64,000 bases of DNA from NCBI RefSeq assembly GCF_040954645.1, contig NC_092807.1:50910991-50974990 (forward strand). Reading direction: 5' to 3'. Position 1 is the first letter of the stretch; the number at the start of each line of letters is the position of its first letter. Origin of the DNA: Diabrotica undecimpunctata. Lineage: Eukaryota; Arthropoda; Insecta; Coleoptera; Chrysomelidae. Under the pieces are notes generated by a model. The model was not told the origin of the DNA and did not search any database. It saw only the letters and a list, made by a program, of their open reading frames with translations. The position numbers and the translations under genes are program-made. Shown here one piece after another: positions 38,995 through 50,288 of the stretch.

Positions 38995-39425
38995 CTGTCT
39001 TTTCCTTCTTCTTCTTTTTATGTAGATGTGACTCTGACTGTTTTTTAATGGGCCACCAGTAAGTTGTCGTTCCATCGTTTTTGTGGTCTTCCTACTGATC
39101 TTTTTCCTATTGGGGAACCGTCTCTTGCCGTTTTTACTACTCTATTTGTTATCATTCGGCTTATATGAACGTTCCATTCTACTCTTGTATTTCTTATTCC
39201 GTTCTTAATCTTCTCCACCTTGCATCTACGTCGTATATCTGTACTTTTAGCTCTGTCCCATAGTGTTTTAACATCAATTTCTAAGTGTTTTCATCTCTGC
39301 TGTTTCTAACATCCTTTTTGTCCTCTCTGTGTCAGGTCATGTTTCTGCCGCGTATGTCATTATTAGTCTGATGACTGTTGTGTAAATTCTGTCTTTCATT
39401 TCTTTCCGGATATTATAATTAAACT
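38995..39425 (-). pseudogene. RTE-like LINE C-terminal fragment
   Basis: The minus strand from 39420 reads KEMKDRIYTTVIRLIMTYAA, TERTKRMLETAEMKTLR, RNTRVEWNVHISRMITNRVV and KTARDGSPIGKRSVGRPQKR followed by WND. This is the standard end of RTE-like polyproteins. The 3' tail is AAG-rich (about 38995-39015). 5'-truncated, with stops. Confidence 0.78.
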
Positions 39426-39639
39426 TCTATTGTATAATAAAACTTCATATTTATAATAAGTCTTCATCTTTAAAATTACTTTTTCAACTTTAAATCAACT
39501 TTTTTTAATTATTATAAACAATAGCTTGGAAAAATCCCCTTACATTATTTTTCAGTTTCGAGCTTTGCGTGCTAGATAATGTGATGCCTAGATTTACAAT
39601 CTTGTTCTATTAACTGACCTTCCAGCTCCAATTTACATC

Positions 39640-40205
39640 TCAATACAACCAGTCAGAAGATACAAACGAAAATATGGAAGGAAAAAGGCGGTTTTAATGC
39701 GGGAACTAACAATATCAAACACAAAAAGATCAAACTTACTCACTGATAGAGAAGACATTTGCCAAAGATGGAGGATACAGAGACGTATGTCACTGCTGAG
39801 GTAGAAATACCACAAGCACCACTTGACGAAGTATATGAGGAAATAAGAGTTTTGAAAAACCATAAAGCTCCTAGCTGTAATAAAATATTGTTAGAAATAA
39901 TAAAAGAGGGTGGAGAGAAACTCGCAAAAGAAATAACTCTCTTAATTTTGACAAGATGGGAAAAGGAAGAAAATAGTAGACCTAAGCACTAACTGTACCA
40001 TTATTCAAACAACAACAAACTGCTGTAATTATCGCGGCTTATCTCTTGTGTGCACGAGCTACAAGAGACTTTCGGATAGCTTGATTAAAAGATTAACATC
40101 ATATAGCGAAACATTGGTGAATACCAATGTGCATTCAGAAAAAATAGAGGAACCACTGATCAAATATTTAGCATTTGGAAATCTTAGAGAAACGATGGGA
40201 ATATA
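39640..40205 (+). pseudogene. RTE-like LINE fragment (before and in the fingers domain)
   Basis: EIRVLKNHKAPSCNKILLEI and KEGGEKLAKEI near 39835 match (L)KNxKAPGxDxIxxElIKxGG. The next segment gives CNYRGLSLVCTSYKRL, IKRLTSYSE and RKNRGTTDQIFSIW (40030-40185). It ends abruptly before the palm. Confidence 0.72.
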
Positions 40206-40320
40206 ATCTAGATTTCCTCAATCTAAACCCAATCACAAATCCAGTGTCAAAATTGGTACTCAGATCACCGAAGTTTTTAATTGCGTCAGCGAAGACAAGG
40301 ATACCTTATATCTTATTTTT

Positions 40321-40484
40321 GAAGTTATACTTCTATACGCACGGTCAGCGTTGGAAATTTGCATGAGAGTGAATCTGTGAAACCATTACATATGTAAGAT
40401 AATGAGTAAGAGAGAGACAGAAGATATATTTTCTCTCTCTTCCTCTCTCGAGAATAAAAATGTTCCTTTTGTATATACCTATAT

Positions 40485-40575
<91 letters not shown>

Positions 40576-41362
40576 TATATAATATAATATGTATTAATAT
40601 TATTATTTATGTGATATGTTTTGTATTATTTAAAATTAAACGTTTATAATTATTATTTTAGGCTTTTGTATTTCAAAATAATCACTGTTTTACCGAGAAC
40701 TGTCAATTTTGAAATCCGTTAGTGTCATGTCTAATTGGCAAATCTTTTACCTGTTTGGTTCATACGCTGGTGGTTTTGAGTTCGAATCCCAATTATGAAT
40801 TTCCTTTTTTATTTTTGAAACATTTAAAAACCTCACGTTAATCTTATTAAATATATGTAATATACACAAAAAACATAAATTTTAAAATAAAATAAAAATT
40901 TACAACATAATCCGAGTTGTTGGTTTTTTATTTTTATCTTCGTAAAGTAAGTTATGTATATTGGCAGTTTTAAATACTTATGAATATTACATTTTAATTT
41001 ATATTGTATTATTATATTGAATTATGTTGCAGTGTATTTATTGTATTGTAATTTTTATATTAATAACAAAATAAACAATGAATTTTACTGCAGAGTATGT
41101 GTAAAATTTTTTTTGCATTCAACTCCTTTTATACATATTAAAAATAAAAATATATATTTTCATTAAAATATTGATACAATCCTTCATTTACTATTACAAG
41201 TAAAATGTTTATATACAGCAAACGATGCACCATATACCTATATAACTAATTAATTTTCTCTTTCTGCTCTCTCTTATCTATAGCATTACATATGTAATGA
41301 TTGTGCAGATTGACTCCTATATAAATTTTTAACGGCGAACGCGTGTATAGAAGTATAACTTC
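40321..41362. mobile_element. TIR element (~100 bp TIRs), no transposase
   Basis: GAAGTTATACTTCTATAC starts at 40321 and its complement ends at 41362. Inverted similarity continues for about 100 bp through CATTACATATGTAA and GAGAGAG blocks. The interior is AT-rich with (TA)n at 40485-40590 and no coding potential. Superfamily unknown; no clear target duplication. Confidence 0.65.
40485..40590. repeat. (TA)n-rich palindromic tract
   Basis: TA alternation interrupted by TATTATAT and TTGT steps, symmetrical around 40532. Confidence 0.85.
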
Positions 41363-41539
41363 TACCGGCAGTCCCTCTGGACTGCCACACCCGTTTTTTT
41401 ATTTAATATTGTATTAGAATGGGTAGTAGGAAGGCGCAATAGGCACAATATGTAATTCCATTGAGTGGCAAGCAGTACAAAATATTGGCTTAATATAAAT
41501 ATTGTGGATCGCAAAACAGACCAGGTAACAATATTCACG
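41363..41539. other. Short unannotated stretch
   Basis: Nothing recognised. Confidence 0.4.
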
Positions 41540-42205
41540 TAATGTGTCATCAGTTAAAAATATCGCTTGGCGAAGTGGGACTGATTGTCGACACAGACAA
41601 GCACAAATCCCAGGAAATGTTGCGCAGAAACAGGGATAACTCTGATACCAATTGATGAATGTAGACGATCTGGAGAGAACTTCAAGAAAAAAAAAGGGAA
41701 ATTAGGCTGCGGCAGCTTTAAATAAAATGCTGAAATCAAAATTACTGTCAAAAATCTCAAACTAAGAATCTATAATACTTTTATAAGGCCAGTAGTATTA
41801 TTCGGATGCGAGGCATGTGTCTAACACTAAAAGGGCAATATCGCTTCCTTGCCTTTGAAAATAAAATATTGAGAAAGATTTTAGGGCCCGACCAAGATCC
41901 TGAAGGTAATTGGAAGATTTGCAAATGCAGAAATTAGAAACCTCTGTAAGCAACCTCTAATAACAAGCATATTCAGATACCGGAGACTTACATGGATGAG
42001 TCATATCCTGAGAAGTAGTAATGACAGAGCTACCAGAAATATAGCTGTAACGACGCCAATTGGAAAGCGCCCACCGGAGCGTCCACGACAAAGACTGGTT
42101 GACTGCATCAAAAGGGACAGGAAAGAGCTGTAGTCGACCGTAAAGCATGTTAAAAATATGCGGGGAGATAAAACTCTTAAAGGGTTGTGTGGCCATCGGA
42201 AATGA
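41540..42205 (+). pseudogene. RTE-like LINE C-terminal part
   Basis: In shifting frames: VKNLKLRIYNTFIRPVVLFG then CEACV (41750-41815), FAFENKILRKILGP (41850), LITSIFRYRRLTWMSHILRS (41960) and IGKRPPERPRQRLVDCIKRD (42060). This is the post-polymerase region of an RTE-like element; the polymerase itself is missing. Several stops. Confidence 0.75.
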
Positions 42206-42421
42206 GCAAAAGAAAATAACTTGTTTCTTGTTTTGCCATCTGAGCTTTAAACACGTCCACCTCTAATCTATGTGTGTGAGCATGTGTGTACTGTGAATAT
42301 GAATATACGTGCGAGTTCACGCGTGTGCGCGTGTCTTAAGAAGGATAAGAGGGAAAGGTAGGAGGAAGACTCTTCAATTATTAACCTTGTTACATCTAGA
42401 TCCTTCATTATTAGAGTCCAT
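42206..42421. other. Short unannotated stretch
   Basis: Contains a purine-pyrimidine GTGTGTGAGCATGTG region near 42280 and no gene. Confidence 0.4.
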
Positions 42422-42431
42422 CTCGATTATT
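42422..42431. repeat. Target site duplication, left copy
   Basis: CTCGATTATT, repeated exactly at 45257-45266. Confidence 0.82.
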
Positions 42432-42496
42432 TCTTTCTTTCTTTCTTTCTCCCCTTCCTTTTACCCTAATAGGGTGTCGGATTTGGGCTAGCTATT

Positions 42497-43369
42497 TTAA
42501 TTTCCATTTACCCACCTCTTCCATTCTTTTCTGTTTCCTGCCATTATTTTCAATTCCTCGAGTGATTTTTGTTTAAGTTTTCCGGCCTCTACTACTTGCT
42601 GTATCCATTTCTTTCTTGGTCTGCCTCTTTTTCTTTTTCCGATGTTTTTTGCTTCATAAATTTTTCTTGTTATTCTATTGGATTGCATCCTCATCAGATG
42701 CCCATACCAGTTCATTTGTCTCTTTGCTATTTTGTTCATTATCGGTTCCTGGTTGGCCATTCTCCTAATAGTCTCGTTGCTTAATCTATCCCATTTTGTC
42801 TTTCCAACTATCCTTCTTAGATGTCTCATCTCCATTGCGTTTATACTGCTCTTATGTTTTTCCAGAATTGTCCAGTTTTCACTTGCATAGAGCACAGTCG
42901 GTATCACTATTGTGTTATATATTTTTATTCTTGTTTCTCGTGCAAGTTCTCTTTTTCCCATTATTGGGGCTAACGCATAATATAACTTGTTTGATTTCTT
43001 TGCTCTATTTGTTATTTCCCAGTCTATTTTTCCATCGTTAGTTATTATACTTCCCAGGTATTCGTAAGTTGTTACTATTTCCAATTCTGAATTTTTACAT
43101 TTTATCTTTATTTGATTATCTTCCTTATCTCCTTTGCCGCTGATTATCATTATCTTACTTTTTTCCTCGTTTATCTCCATTTTAAGTTTTTCTATTTGTT
43201 CTACCCATATATCCATTAGTTTCTGCATTTTATTCTCGGAATCTGCTATTAGTACTATGTCGTCTGCATACATTAAGGACTCTATTGTTACCGGTTGTAA
43301 TCTACGGTAACCTATTATTGTCTGTAGTTGATTAGTTCTGACTCTAGTGTTTCTTATCAATTCGTTCAT
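42497..43369 (-). pseudogene. LINE RT palm and C-terminal domain (second frame)
   Basis: Starting MNELIRNTRVRT, this frame holds MYADDIVLIADSENK (catalytic YADD at residues 34-37), MEINEEKSKIMIISG and EYLGSIITNDGKI. The C-terminal part has IKIYNTIVIPTVLYASENW, EMRHLRRIVGKTKWDRL, MNWYGHLMRMQSNRI and KRKRGRPRKKWIQQV. It is displaced one frame from the preceding piece by a small indel around 43375, between the GIKQGDSLSPLLF motif and this start. Otherwise it is uninterrupted to its stop. Confidence 0.88.
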
Positions 43370-43371
43370 TA

Positions 43372-45243
43372 CTATTGAATGATGAATAGCAAAGGGCTGA
43401 GACTATCCCCTTGTTTAATACCTCTCTTCCAATTAAATGCTTCCGATCTTTCCCCTGTTATTTGTACCCTTCCTTTTACCTCTTTGTAAGTACTTTCTAT
43501 AATTTTTATCAATGCATTAGGTACGTTTATTTTCCTCAAGCATTTCCCTATAATATGTCTTTCTATCGTGTCAAATGCTGCTCTTAGGTCTATGAATGCT
43601 AATACTAGTTTTTTCCCCGTATCTATGCTTCTTTCTATTAGGTTTCTAATGATAAATATGTTGTCATTTGTCTGTCTTCCCGGTCTAAATGTCATTTGTT
43701 CTTCTCCCAATACAATTTCTACTTCTTGTCTCAGTCTTTTCTCTATTATTTTCGTATATATTTTAAAGCACACCGATGACAGACATATTGCCCTATAGTT
43801 GTCGCAGTTTACATGTTCTCCTTTTTTGTATATTGGCACGATATTGTTCTGCCAGTCTTTAGGGATTGTTTGTTTTTCCCACGCTTCTTTATATATTTTC
43901 CATAGCCAGTTTATTCCTTCTTCTCCCATGTATTTTACCATTTCCGGTTCAATTTCATCATCTCCACCTGCCTTGCCTATTTTTATATTTGATAATCCTT
44001 CTATTACTTCTTCTCTACTTATTTGCTCTGGCTCTGTGTTTTCTTCGCCTTCATTGATTATATTGTCTTCCTTTATCACTTCGGTATTAAATTTTTTCTC
44101 ATAATATTCTTTCCATACCCTAGCTATTTGTTCTGGGCTTATTTGTATTTGGTTTGAAGTATCTCTTACTGCGTTTATTTCCTTTCGTTTTCCCTGCCTT
44201 ATGTGTCGTATTGTCGTCCAAAAGTTTCTATTATTTGTTATATATTCTTCCTGAAGTTCTTCTCCAAATTCTTTCCATGTTTTTGCTTTTGCTTGTGTGA
44301 CTGTCTTTTTTGCCAATCGTCTCTGCCTATAGTATTTTTCTTTATCTTCTTCTAATCCCGTTTCGATGTATTTTTTCCATGCTATTTTCTTCTTTTTTAT
44401 TTCTGTCTTCACTTCTTTATTCCACCATCTTGTCCTTTTCAACTGTTTATTATATTTTTTGATTCCACACACTTCAGTTGCTGTTGTCTTTAATACTTCA
44501 CTGTATGTATTCCATCTTTCTTCCATTGTCCATGTTTCTTTTTCGCACTCTATTTGTCTCAGTCTTTTGTTAGTTTCCTCCGTGTAAAATTCTCGCACAC
44601 TTTTTATCTTTAGTTTGTTTACATTTACTTTCTTGTATTCTTTTCTTTCCACTTCCTCCATTTTTTCATCCTCCAGTTTTGCAGTGACCATCCTGTGTTG
44701 TGTAGACAGTTCGGGTTCCTTTTCCGTTAAGATGGTTTTTATATTTTGTTCTAGGTTTCTCGTATAGACTATATAGTCGATTAAGCTTTTCGCATTTCTC
44801 TCTTCAGCCACAAATGTATATTTGTCGTTAATGGTTTGTTCACTGAATGTGTTTCCTATTATCAGGTCATTGGTTTGGCAGAATTCCAGCATTTTAATTC
44901 CATTTCTATTTAATGTTTCTTCCCCATATTGTCCAATGCATCCTAATCCCCTGTTAATATCCTTACCTACTCTTGAATTCCAATCGCCTAAGATTATTAT
45001 TTTTTCTCTTGTCTCTCTTAATTTGTCTAATGCGTTTTGGAGTTCGTTGTAGAATTCTATCATTATCTCTTCATTACCTTCTGTTGGTCCGTATATTTGT
45101 ATTATTCCTATCTTGTCTTTTAGTTCTATTTGGGCTGTGATTATTCTAGATGATACTGCTTCGTAGTTTGTTATTCTTGATTCTATTCTTTTATTAACTA
45201 TTATACCGACTCCTTCTTTTGCTCTATGACCCTCTGGTATTCC
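43372..45243 (-). pseudogene. LINE endonuclease and RT (first frame)
   Basis: The frame is open from the 5' truncation (GIPEGHRAKEGVGIIVNKR at 45240); the first Met (45063) is internal. The endonuclease part has IIILGDWNSRVGKD, IDYIVYTRNL and STQHRMV. A long charged linker with RTRWWNKEVKTEIKKKK follows. RT then shows IKIGKAGGDDEIEPEMVKY, WQNNIVPIYKKGEH, QMTFRPGRQTNDNIFIIRN, LVLAFIDLRAAFDTIER (first catalytic Asp) and KRGIKQGDSLSPLLF. The frame ends at 43372 just past that motif. About 620 codons are visible. The usual SDHR near the endonuclease end is TQHR here. Confidence 0.88.
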
Positions 45244-45256
45244 GGAATAATATAGA

Positions 45257-45266
45257 CTCGATTATT
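45257..45266. repeat. Target site duplication, right copy
   Basis: CTCGATTATT, exact repeat of 42422-42431. Confidence 0.82.
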
Positions 45267-46640
45267 AAATTTAATAAATACTGGAAAACGCGCATAATGA
45301 CTGATCTATCTTAATTCAATATTGACAATTCTTGATTTGTGAGTATGTAATTAGAAAAAAGTAATTTTCGGTGTATTATATGTAAAATGAATTTTCATTA
45401 AGTATCAGTCGACTCCATCAACGATTGACTTCTTGCACAAAACCGTTAACTGCAGAAAAAGAACACGAATGACATACCAGTCTCACAAAATTACATATTG
45501 TTTGACTCTGTCCGTGACCGTGACGATTTCTTTGTGTACATTTAATCCAATTCATCCGTCAAATGCCAACCATCCAGTAATACACTTGATAGACGGTTCT
45601 ATTTATCAATTATTTCTGGGACAGTCGTGACTTGGAGATTGAATATTTTAAGTTTATACCGTAATTAAACAGTGTTGACTACATATTATATTCCTAGCGT
45701 GTTATTTTATAGCAGATGACATCATATTTGTTTTAAAAATCCAAATTATACACCCTCGTCATAGCATTATACCCGGATTATATGATTTCGTATGAACAAG
45801 AGAACTGCGAGGCTTGACAATACCTTCATTCTAGGTCGATGAATCCAAAGCTTCAAGATAACTATTTACAGCAATTACATTTTAGTTTGATAAAAAATAT
45901 TTTTGTCGAGCCATTTTGTTGGCATGCAAACATATTTTATGTTAATCGCTGGAATCGAAGTCTGGGAAACAAGGCGACTAATGCTAAAGCAAATTAATTA
46001 ATATTGGTCATTGCAATCAAAAATTTGAAGGCAGGTTTTATCCTTATTAACATTTACTTTTTATGAGAAATAAGAAAAATTGATTTTGTTAATCAATCAG
46101 ATTGTAAATCATATGTAGTTTAAAAATAAAATAAATCATAAAGACTAACTCAAAATATATTGGACGGACGCATCAGTATAAGAAACACTAAACCAACCTC
46201 TACAACCTTAGTTAAACATTCTTTGGAAAATAACCATTCTTTAGATTTTGAAAATATACAGATTTTAGAGGGTCAAATTAAAATAAATATATGTATATTT
46301 AAATTAAAAAATATTTTATAATTAAAATAAAGATAATAATACATACTAAAAAAGGACCAACTTGTAACAATTATTATATAACTGATATAAAAAGCCTCTA
46401 CAATACCTGTAAATACTAGAACACTGGCACAGGTCATCACTTAAAGTACATAGACATAACCTATAGGTACGTCATTCTTAAGGAATTGTTTGTTTCTTTA
46501 TCATTTTAGTATAAAATAAAGTAATATGTAGTCTAAGTTATAAATAATAGTAGTTAGGTATTATTGGCTGACACATTATGTAAACTAAAGTTTTATTTTG
46601 AGGTTACAGTCACTAATAGGGCAGGATAAGTAAAACTCTC
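45267..46640. other. Unannotated AT-rich stretch
   Basis: No supported feature. The 65-codon frame at 45433-45630 has no recognisable motif. Confidence 0.45.
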
Positions 46641-46656
46641 TGTTATTATCTCTAGC

Positions 46657-46683
46657 TTTCGCAAAATTTATTTGCTTCTTCAG
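46657..46683 (-). ncRNA. Hammerhead-ribozyme-like core
   Basis: Minus strand: CTGAAGA, an extra A, GCAAA paired with TTTGC, then GAAAGCTAGAG. Single copy; no mirrored partner within several kb. Confidence 0.4.
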
Positions 46684-46984
46684 GATATGCTAAAATATGG
46701 TTATAATTATTTGATCAGTAAATACAATGAAATTAAAATGAGAAAACATTGTATAAAACAAGCACAACAACTTACTACATGAGGTCATTTCATTAAATTT
46801 TGAACTTCATAAAACATTAAACTTAACTTATTAAAAGTATATAAGCAATTACAATGTTTTAATTTTATTTAATTTTGGGAAACATGATTGATAATAATTT
46901 ATTTTGATGTTTGATTTATGTCAGAAAGACACTCGTTTCTGTTTATTGTAGTATCGAAGCTATTAGTATGAGAGGGTCTTTGGA

Positions 46985-47460
46985 AAAGTTCCGGGTCGAA
47001 GCTGCTTCCCTAAGGCCGACCCGTTCTAGTTTTCCTGATGATCAGTTTCTTGATTTGCGTCGTACCTAGGGTGCTTACATGAACTTCGTACGTGTCCTAT
47101 TTCGCCACAATTCCAGCATCTTATGGTCTTCGTTTCCTTGTATGTCATACTATTCATCATATTAACGAGCTGGTCAAGTTTATCTTCATCTCCTTCCTCT
47201 TTTACAGTCCTAACTTTACTGTACCCGCCAGAGGCCTGCGTAGCTGACTCGTATTCGAGGGCGGCGGATAAAACATCAACCAGCGTCTTGTGGCGAGCTA
47301 ATCGCAGTGTTCTCTGCATTTCATGATCACGAAGACCATCAATAAATGTTTGAACGGCCAATTTTTCCATCATGTCTTCGGGAGCTGGTGGATAAGCATA
47401 TCGTATTAATCTGGCAATATCTAAATCATATTCTTGAAGAGCCTCATCTTTCTTCTGTCT
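46985..47460 (-). pseudogene. LTR-retrotransposon Gag fragment with CCHC zinc knuckle
   Basis: The minus strand reads EYDLDIARLIRYAYPPAPED, then AVQTFIDGLRDHEMQRTLRL, LVDVLSAALEYESATQAS and the knuckle CWNCGEIGHVRSSC (CxxCxxxxHxxxxC). The capsid C-terminal part and knuckle match Ty3/gypsy-type Gag and differ clearly from the Gag at 19153, which has no knuckle. No protease, RT or LTR is next to it. The giant palindrome begins 46 bp upstream. Confidence 0.75.
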
Positions 47461-47573
47461 TTAGATAAATTCTGTCTATTAAATAAATATATAAATATAT
47501 ATTTAAAAAGGTAAAAGAAATAATAAGTTAGACTTACTCACAATCAATTTAATTTAACTAATCGGACGACCGG

Positions 47574-47606
47574 TTTCGCTTTCTATAATATGCAAAGCAT
47601 CTTCAG
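47574..47606 (-). ncRNA. Hammerhead-ribozyme-like core (left arm of palindrome)
   Basis: Minus strand: CTGAAGA, an extra T, GCTTT paired with AAAGC around a 12 nt loop, GAAA, then CCGGTCGTCCG. Confidence 0.45.
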
Positions 47607-47881
47607 GTCACGATACAAAGTTAAAATGCTGAAAATAATAATCCCATATTAGGGTGTTGTCTAATAAAGATAAAAACAAAGATAAAAACATAGGTAGGTG
47701 ATATAAATTATATAAATTACAGCAATTATGCCAATATTACATGTCTGTGGTTTTATAAATGAATAAAATGTTTAAGCGGACAAGGTAAGACCCACAAATT
47801 GGTAACATAGTCTATTAAACTGTAATGAATTAATAAATAAACCAATAAATAAACATTACTTACATGCCGGTACTCTATTAA

Positions 47882-48124
47882 TTGATGGTTGAAAGAACAT
47901 GGTTCAAACTATCTTGGATTGTTGATTGGAGAACTCAGGTCAACTATTGTAATTATTTAACAGTAAACGGGGAAGTTCTTGAGGAGACAGATTGTATGAT
48001 CTTCAATGGATGTACAGATTGTGTGGGTGTGCAATTGTATAATCTTGTAGTTATCAAAATTTCTTTGATAAAGTTGTTGCAATATCTGGCAAATTATTGT
48101 AAAGTCCAAAAATTTTTATGTTAA
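47882..48124 (+). CDS. Hypothetical 80-residue frame in palindrome arm
   Basis: MMVERTWFKLSWIVDWRTQV then NYCNYLTVNGEVLEETDCMI, ending KFLC. It is Cys-rich and partly hydrophobic with no known domain. The mirror copy at 49144-49386 (minus strand) differs at one residue (Phe to Cys at position 78). Conservation between arms reflects the palindrome and is not evidence of coding. Confidence 0.2.
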   Translation: MMVERTWFKLSWIVDWRTQVNYCNYLTVNGEVLEETDCMIFNGCTDCVGVQLYNLVVIKISLIKLLQYLANYCKVQKFLC

Positions 48125-49661
48125 AATTAAATTAAGACACTTTTACACACACAGAAACACACAGAAAACACTTAAAAAACGGGGGACGAAACAGACATTT
48201 AATTTAAAAGGAGAGGATTTCCAAAAGAACTACATTTCTTAATAGGAGACAATGAGTTTTTTATGTGCTGTATATCAGATTTTAGAGGTAAACTTGACAA
48301 ATGTAGGTTAAAGTGTGACAGTTCTTCTTCTATTTTAAATGCTGTAAGTTAAGTTATCCAGTTTATGAAATAAGCTGATATTAATAAAATCTAAAATTTT
48401 TTTAATTTTAGATATCAAAGTTATTTGATGTGTTAATATTGGCATACTTTAACAAACTTTAAATAATTGATTTCAATGTAACAATATAAATAATTGTAAT
48501 ACTTATTCTATGATAACAAACTCAGCTTAGTCAAAGTTACAGAACAAACTTAAGTGATTATTTGTTAATTAAATTAAATATGTACATTTGTAATGAAAAT
48601 GTATAATGTATAACAAAATTACAAACTTTCTTTGAAATAATTGTTGTAATTGTTGAAATAATCGTTGGTGTTGACTCACCATATACATATTTAATTTAAT
48701 TAACAAATAATCACTTAAGTTTGTTCTGTAACTTTGACTAAGCTGAGTTTGTTATCATAGAATAAGTATTACAATTATTTATATTGTTACATTGAAATCA
48801 ATTATTTAAAGTTTGTTAAAGTATGCCAATATTAACACATCAAATAACTTTGATATCTAAAATTAAAAAAATTTTAGATTTTATTAATATCAGCTTATTT
48901 CATAAACTGGATAACTTAACTTACAGCATTTAAAATAGAAGAAGAACTGTCACACTTTAACCTACATTTGTCAAGTTTACCTCTAAAATCTGATATACAG
49001 CACATAAAAAACTCATTGTCTCCTATTAAGAAATGTAGTTCTTTTGGAAATCCTCTCCTTTTAAATTAAATGTCTGTTTCGTCCCCCGTTTTTTAAGTGT
49101 TTTCTGTGTGTTTCTGTGTGTGTAAAAGTGTCTTAATTTAATTTTAACATAAACATTTTTGGACTTTACAATAATTTGCCAGATATTGCAACAACTTTAT
49201 CAAAGAAATTTTGATAACTACAAGATTATACAATTGCACACCCACACAATCTGTACATCCATTGAAGATCATACAATCTGTCTCCTCAAGAACTTCCCCG
49301 TTTACTGTTAAATAATTACAATAGTTGACCTGAGTTCTCCAATCAACAATCCAAGATAGTTTGAACCATGTTCTTTCAACCATCAATTAATAGAGTACCG
49401 GCATGTAAGTAATGTTTATTTATTGGTTTATTTATTAATTCATTACAGTTTAATAGACTATGTTACCAATTTGTGGGTCTTACCTTGTCTGCTTAAACAT
49501 TTTATTCATTTATAAAACCACAGACATGTAATATTGGCATAATTGCTGTAATTTATATAATTTATATCACCTACCTATGTTTTTATCTTTGTTTTTATCT
49601 TTATTAGACAACACCCTAATATGGGATTATTATTTTCAGCATTTTAACTTTGTATCGTGAC

Positions 49662-49694
49662 CTGAAGATGCTTTGCATATTATAGAAAGCGAAA
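49662..49694 (+). ncRNA. Hammerhead-ribozyme-like core (right arm of palindrome)
   Basis: Mirror of 47574-47606: CTGAAGA-T-GCTTT...AAAGC-GAAA on the plus strand. Confidence 0.45.
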
Positions 49695-50088
49695 CCGGTC
49701 GTCCGATTAGTTAAATTAAATTGATTGTGAGTAAGTCTAACTTATTATTTCTTTTACCTTTTGAAATGGACTCACACAAGCAACACATTCATGATTTGAA
49801 ATATATATTTATATATTTATATATTATATAAATTCTTGAGATGTATTAAATTAACAAAAATAAAAACATTTTAAATTATAAAACGGACACTGGACAGTTA
49901 AGTAACATATATTGTAACATATTGAACAAAATTTATAAATATTCAAAATAGCCAACATTCATCTTAATAACAACTAACCTTAGTATTTCGAATACTTCAA
50001 TGTCAGTTTTTATTTTCGAAATCTTTTAATTTCTGTGAGTGTATTTGTACGCCATTTTTTGTAATGTTCAAATTGTTTTAGTTTACTC

Positions 50089-50117
50089 CTGAGGAAGCTA
50101 TTAAATAAATAGCGAAA
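50089..50117 (+). ncRNA. Hammerhead-ribozyme-like core
   Basis: CTGAGGA, an extra A, GCTATT paired with AATAGC, then GAAA and TATTGAGTATCTCAG, which can form a short stem III (GAG/CTC). A (TA)n tract starts 103 bp downstream. Confidence 0.42.
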
Positions 50118-50215
50118 TATTGAGTATCTCAGAAAAAAGAAAGATTTTCATTACAGACCACTTTACCCGATAATTCGAACGTATTTATAAATTATTTTTT
50201 GGTCGAAATAATCAC

Positions 50216-50219
<4 letters not shown>

Positions 50220-50286
<67 letters not shown>
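50220..50286. repeat. (TA)n microsatellite
   Basis: Uninterrupted TA alternation. Confidence 0.95.

Positions 50287-50288
<2 letters not shown>

Larger units (their letters stand above)
42432..45256 (-). mobile_element. LINE, 5'-truncated, with (GAAA)n 3' tail and 10 bp duplication
   Basis: The minus-strand element is bounded by CTCGATTATT on both sides. The 5' end enters in mid-endonuclease (45243). The 3' end is a run of GAAA units (about 42433-42452). Two long open frames cover endonuclease, RT and C-terminal domain with one break between them, so it is among the younger LINE copies here. Confidence 0.9.
47506..49762. mobile_element. 2.26 kb near-perfect palindrome with outward hammerhead-like motifs
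   Basis: The arms 47506-48584 and 48684-49762 are both 1079 bp and collinear without indels, around a 99 bp spacer. I noted only two base differences (near 47780 and 48115 versus their mirrors). Each arm carries the same 80-codon frame (47882-48124 plus; 49144-49386 minus) starting MMVERTWFKLSWIVDWR, with no recognisable motif. Hammerhead-like cores sit 68 bp inside each outer end, facing outward. No transposase or RT is present. The high identity implies recent formation or ongoing gene conversion. Confidence 0.88.

Noticed and set aside
42569..45052. Many plus-strand frames opposite the LINE at 42432-45256
   Set aside because: Antisense shadows, rich in Ser/Leu/Phe as expected from reversed Lys/Glu-rich coding sequence.
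47882..49386. Mirrored 80-codon frame as a conserved gene pair
   Set aside because: Similarity between the two copies is fully explained by the palindrome; kept only as a low-confidence hypothetical frame.
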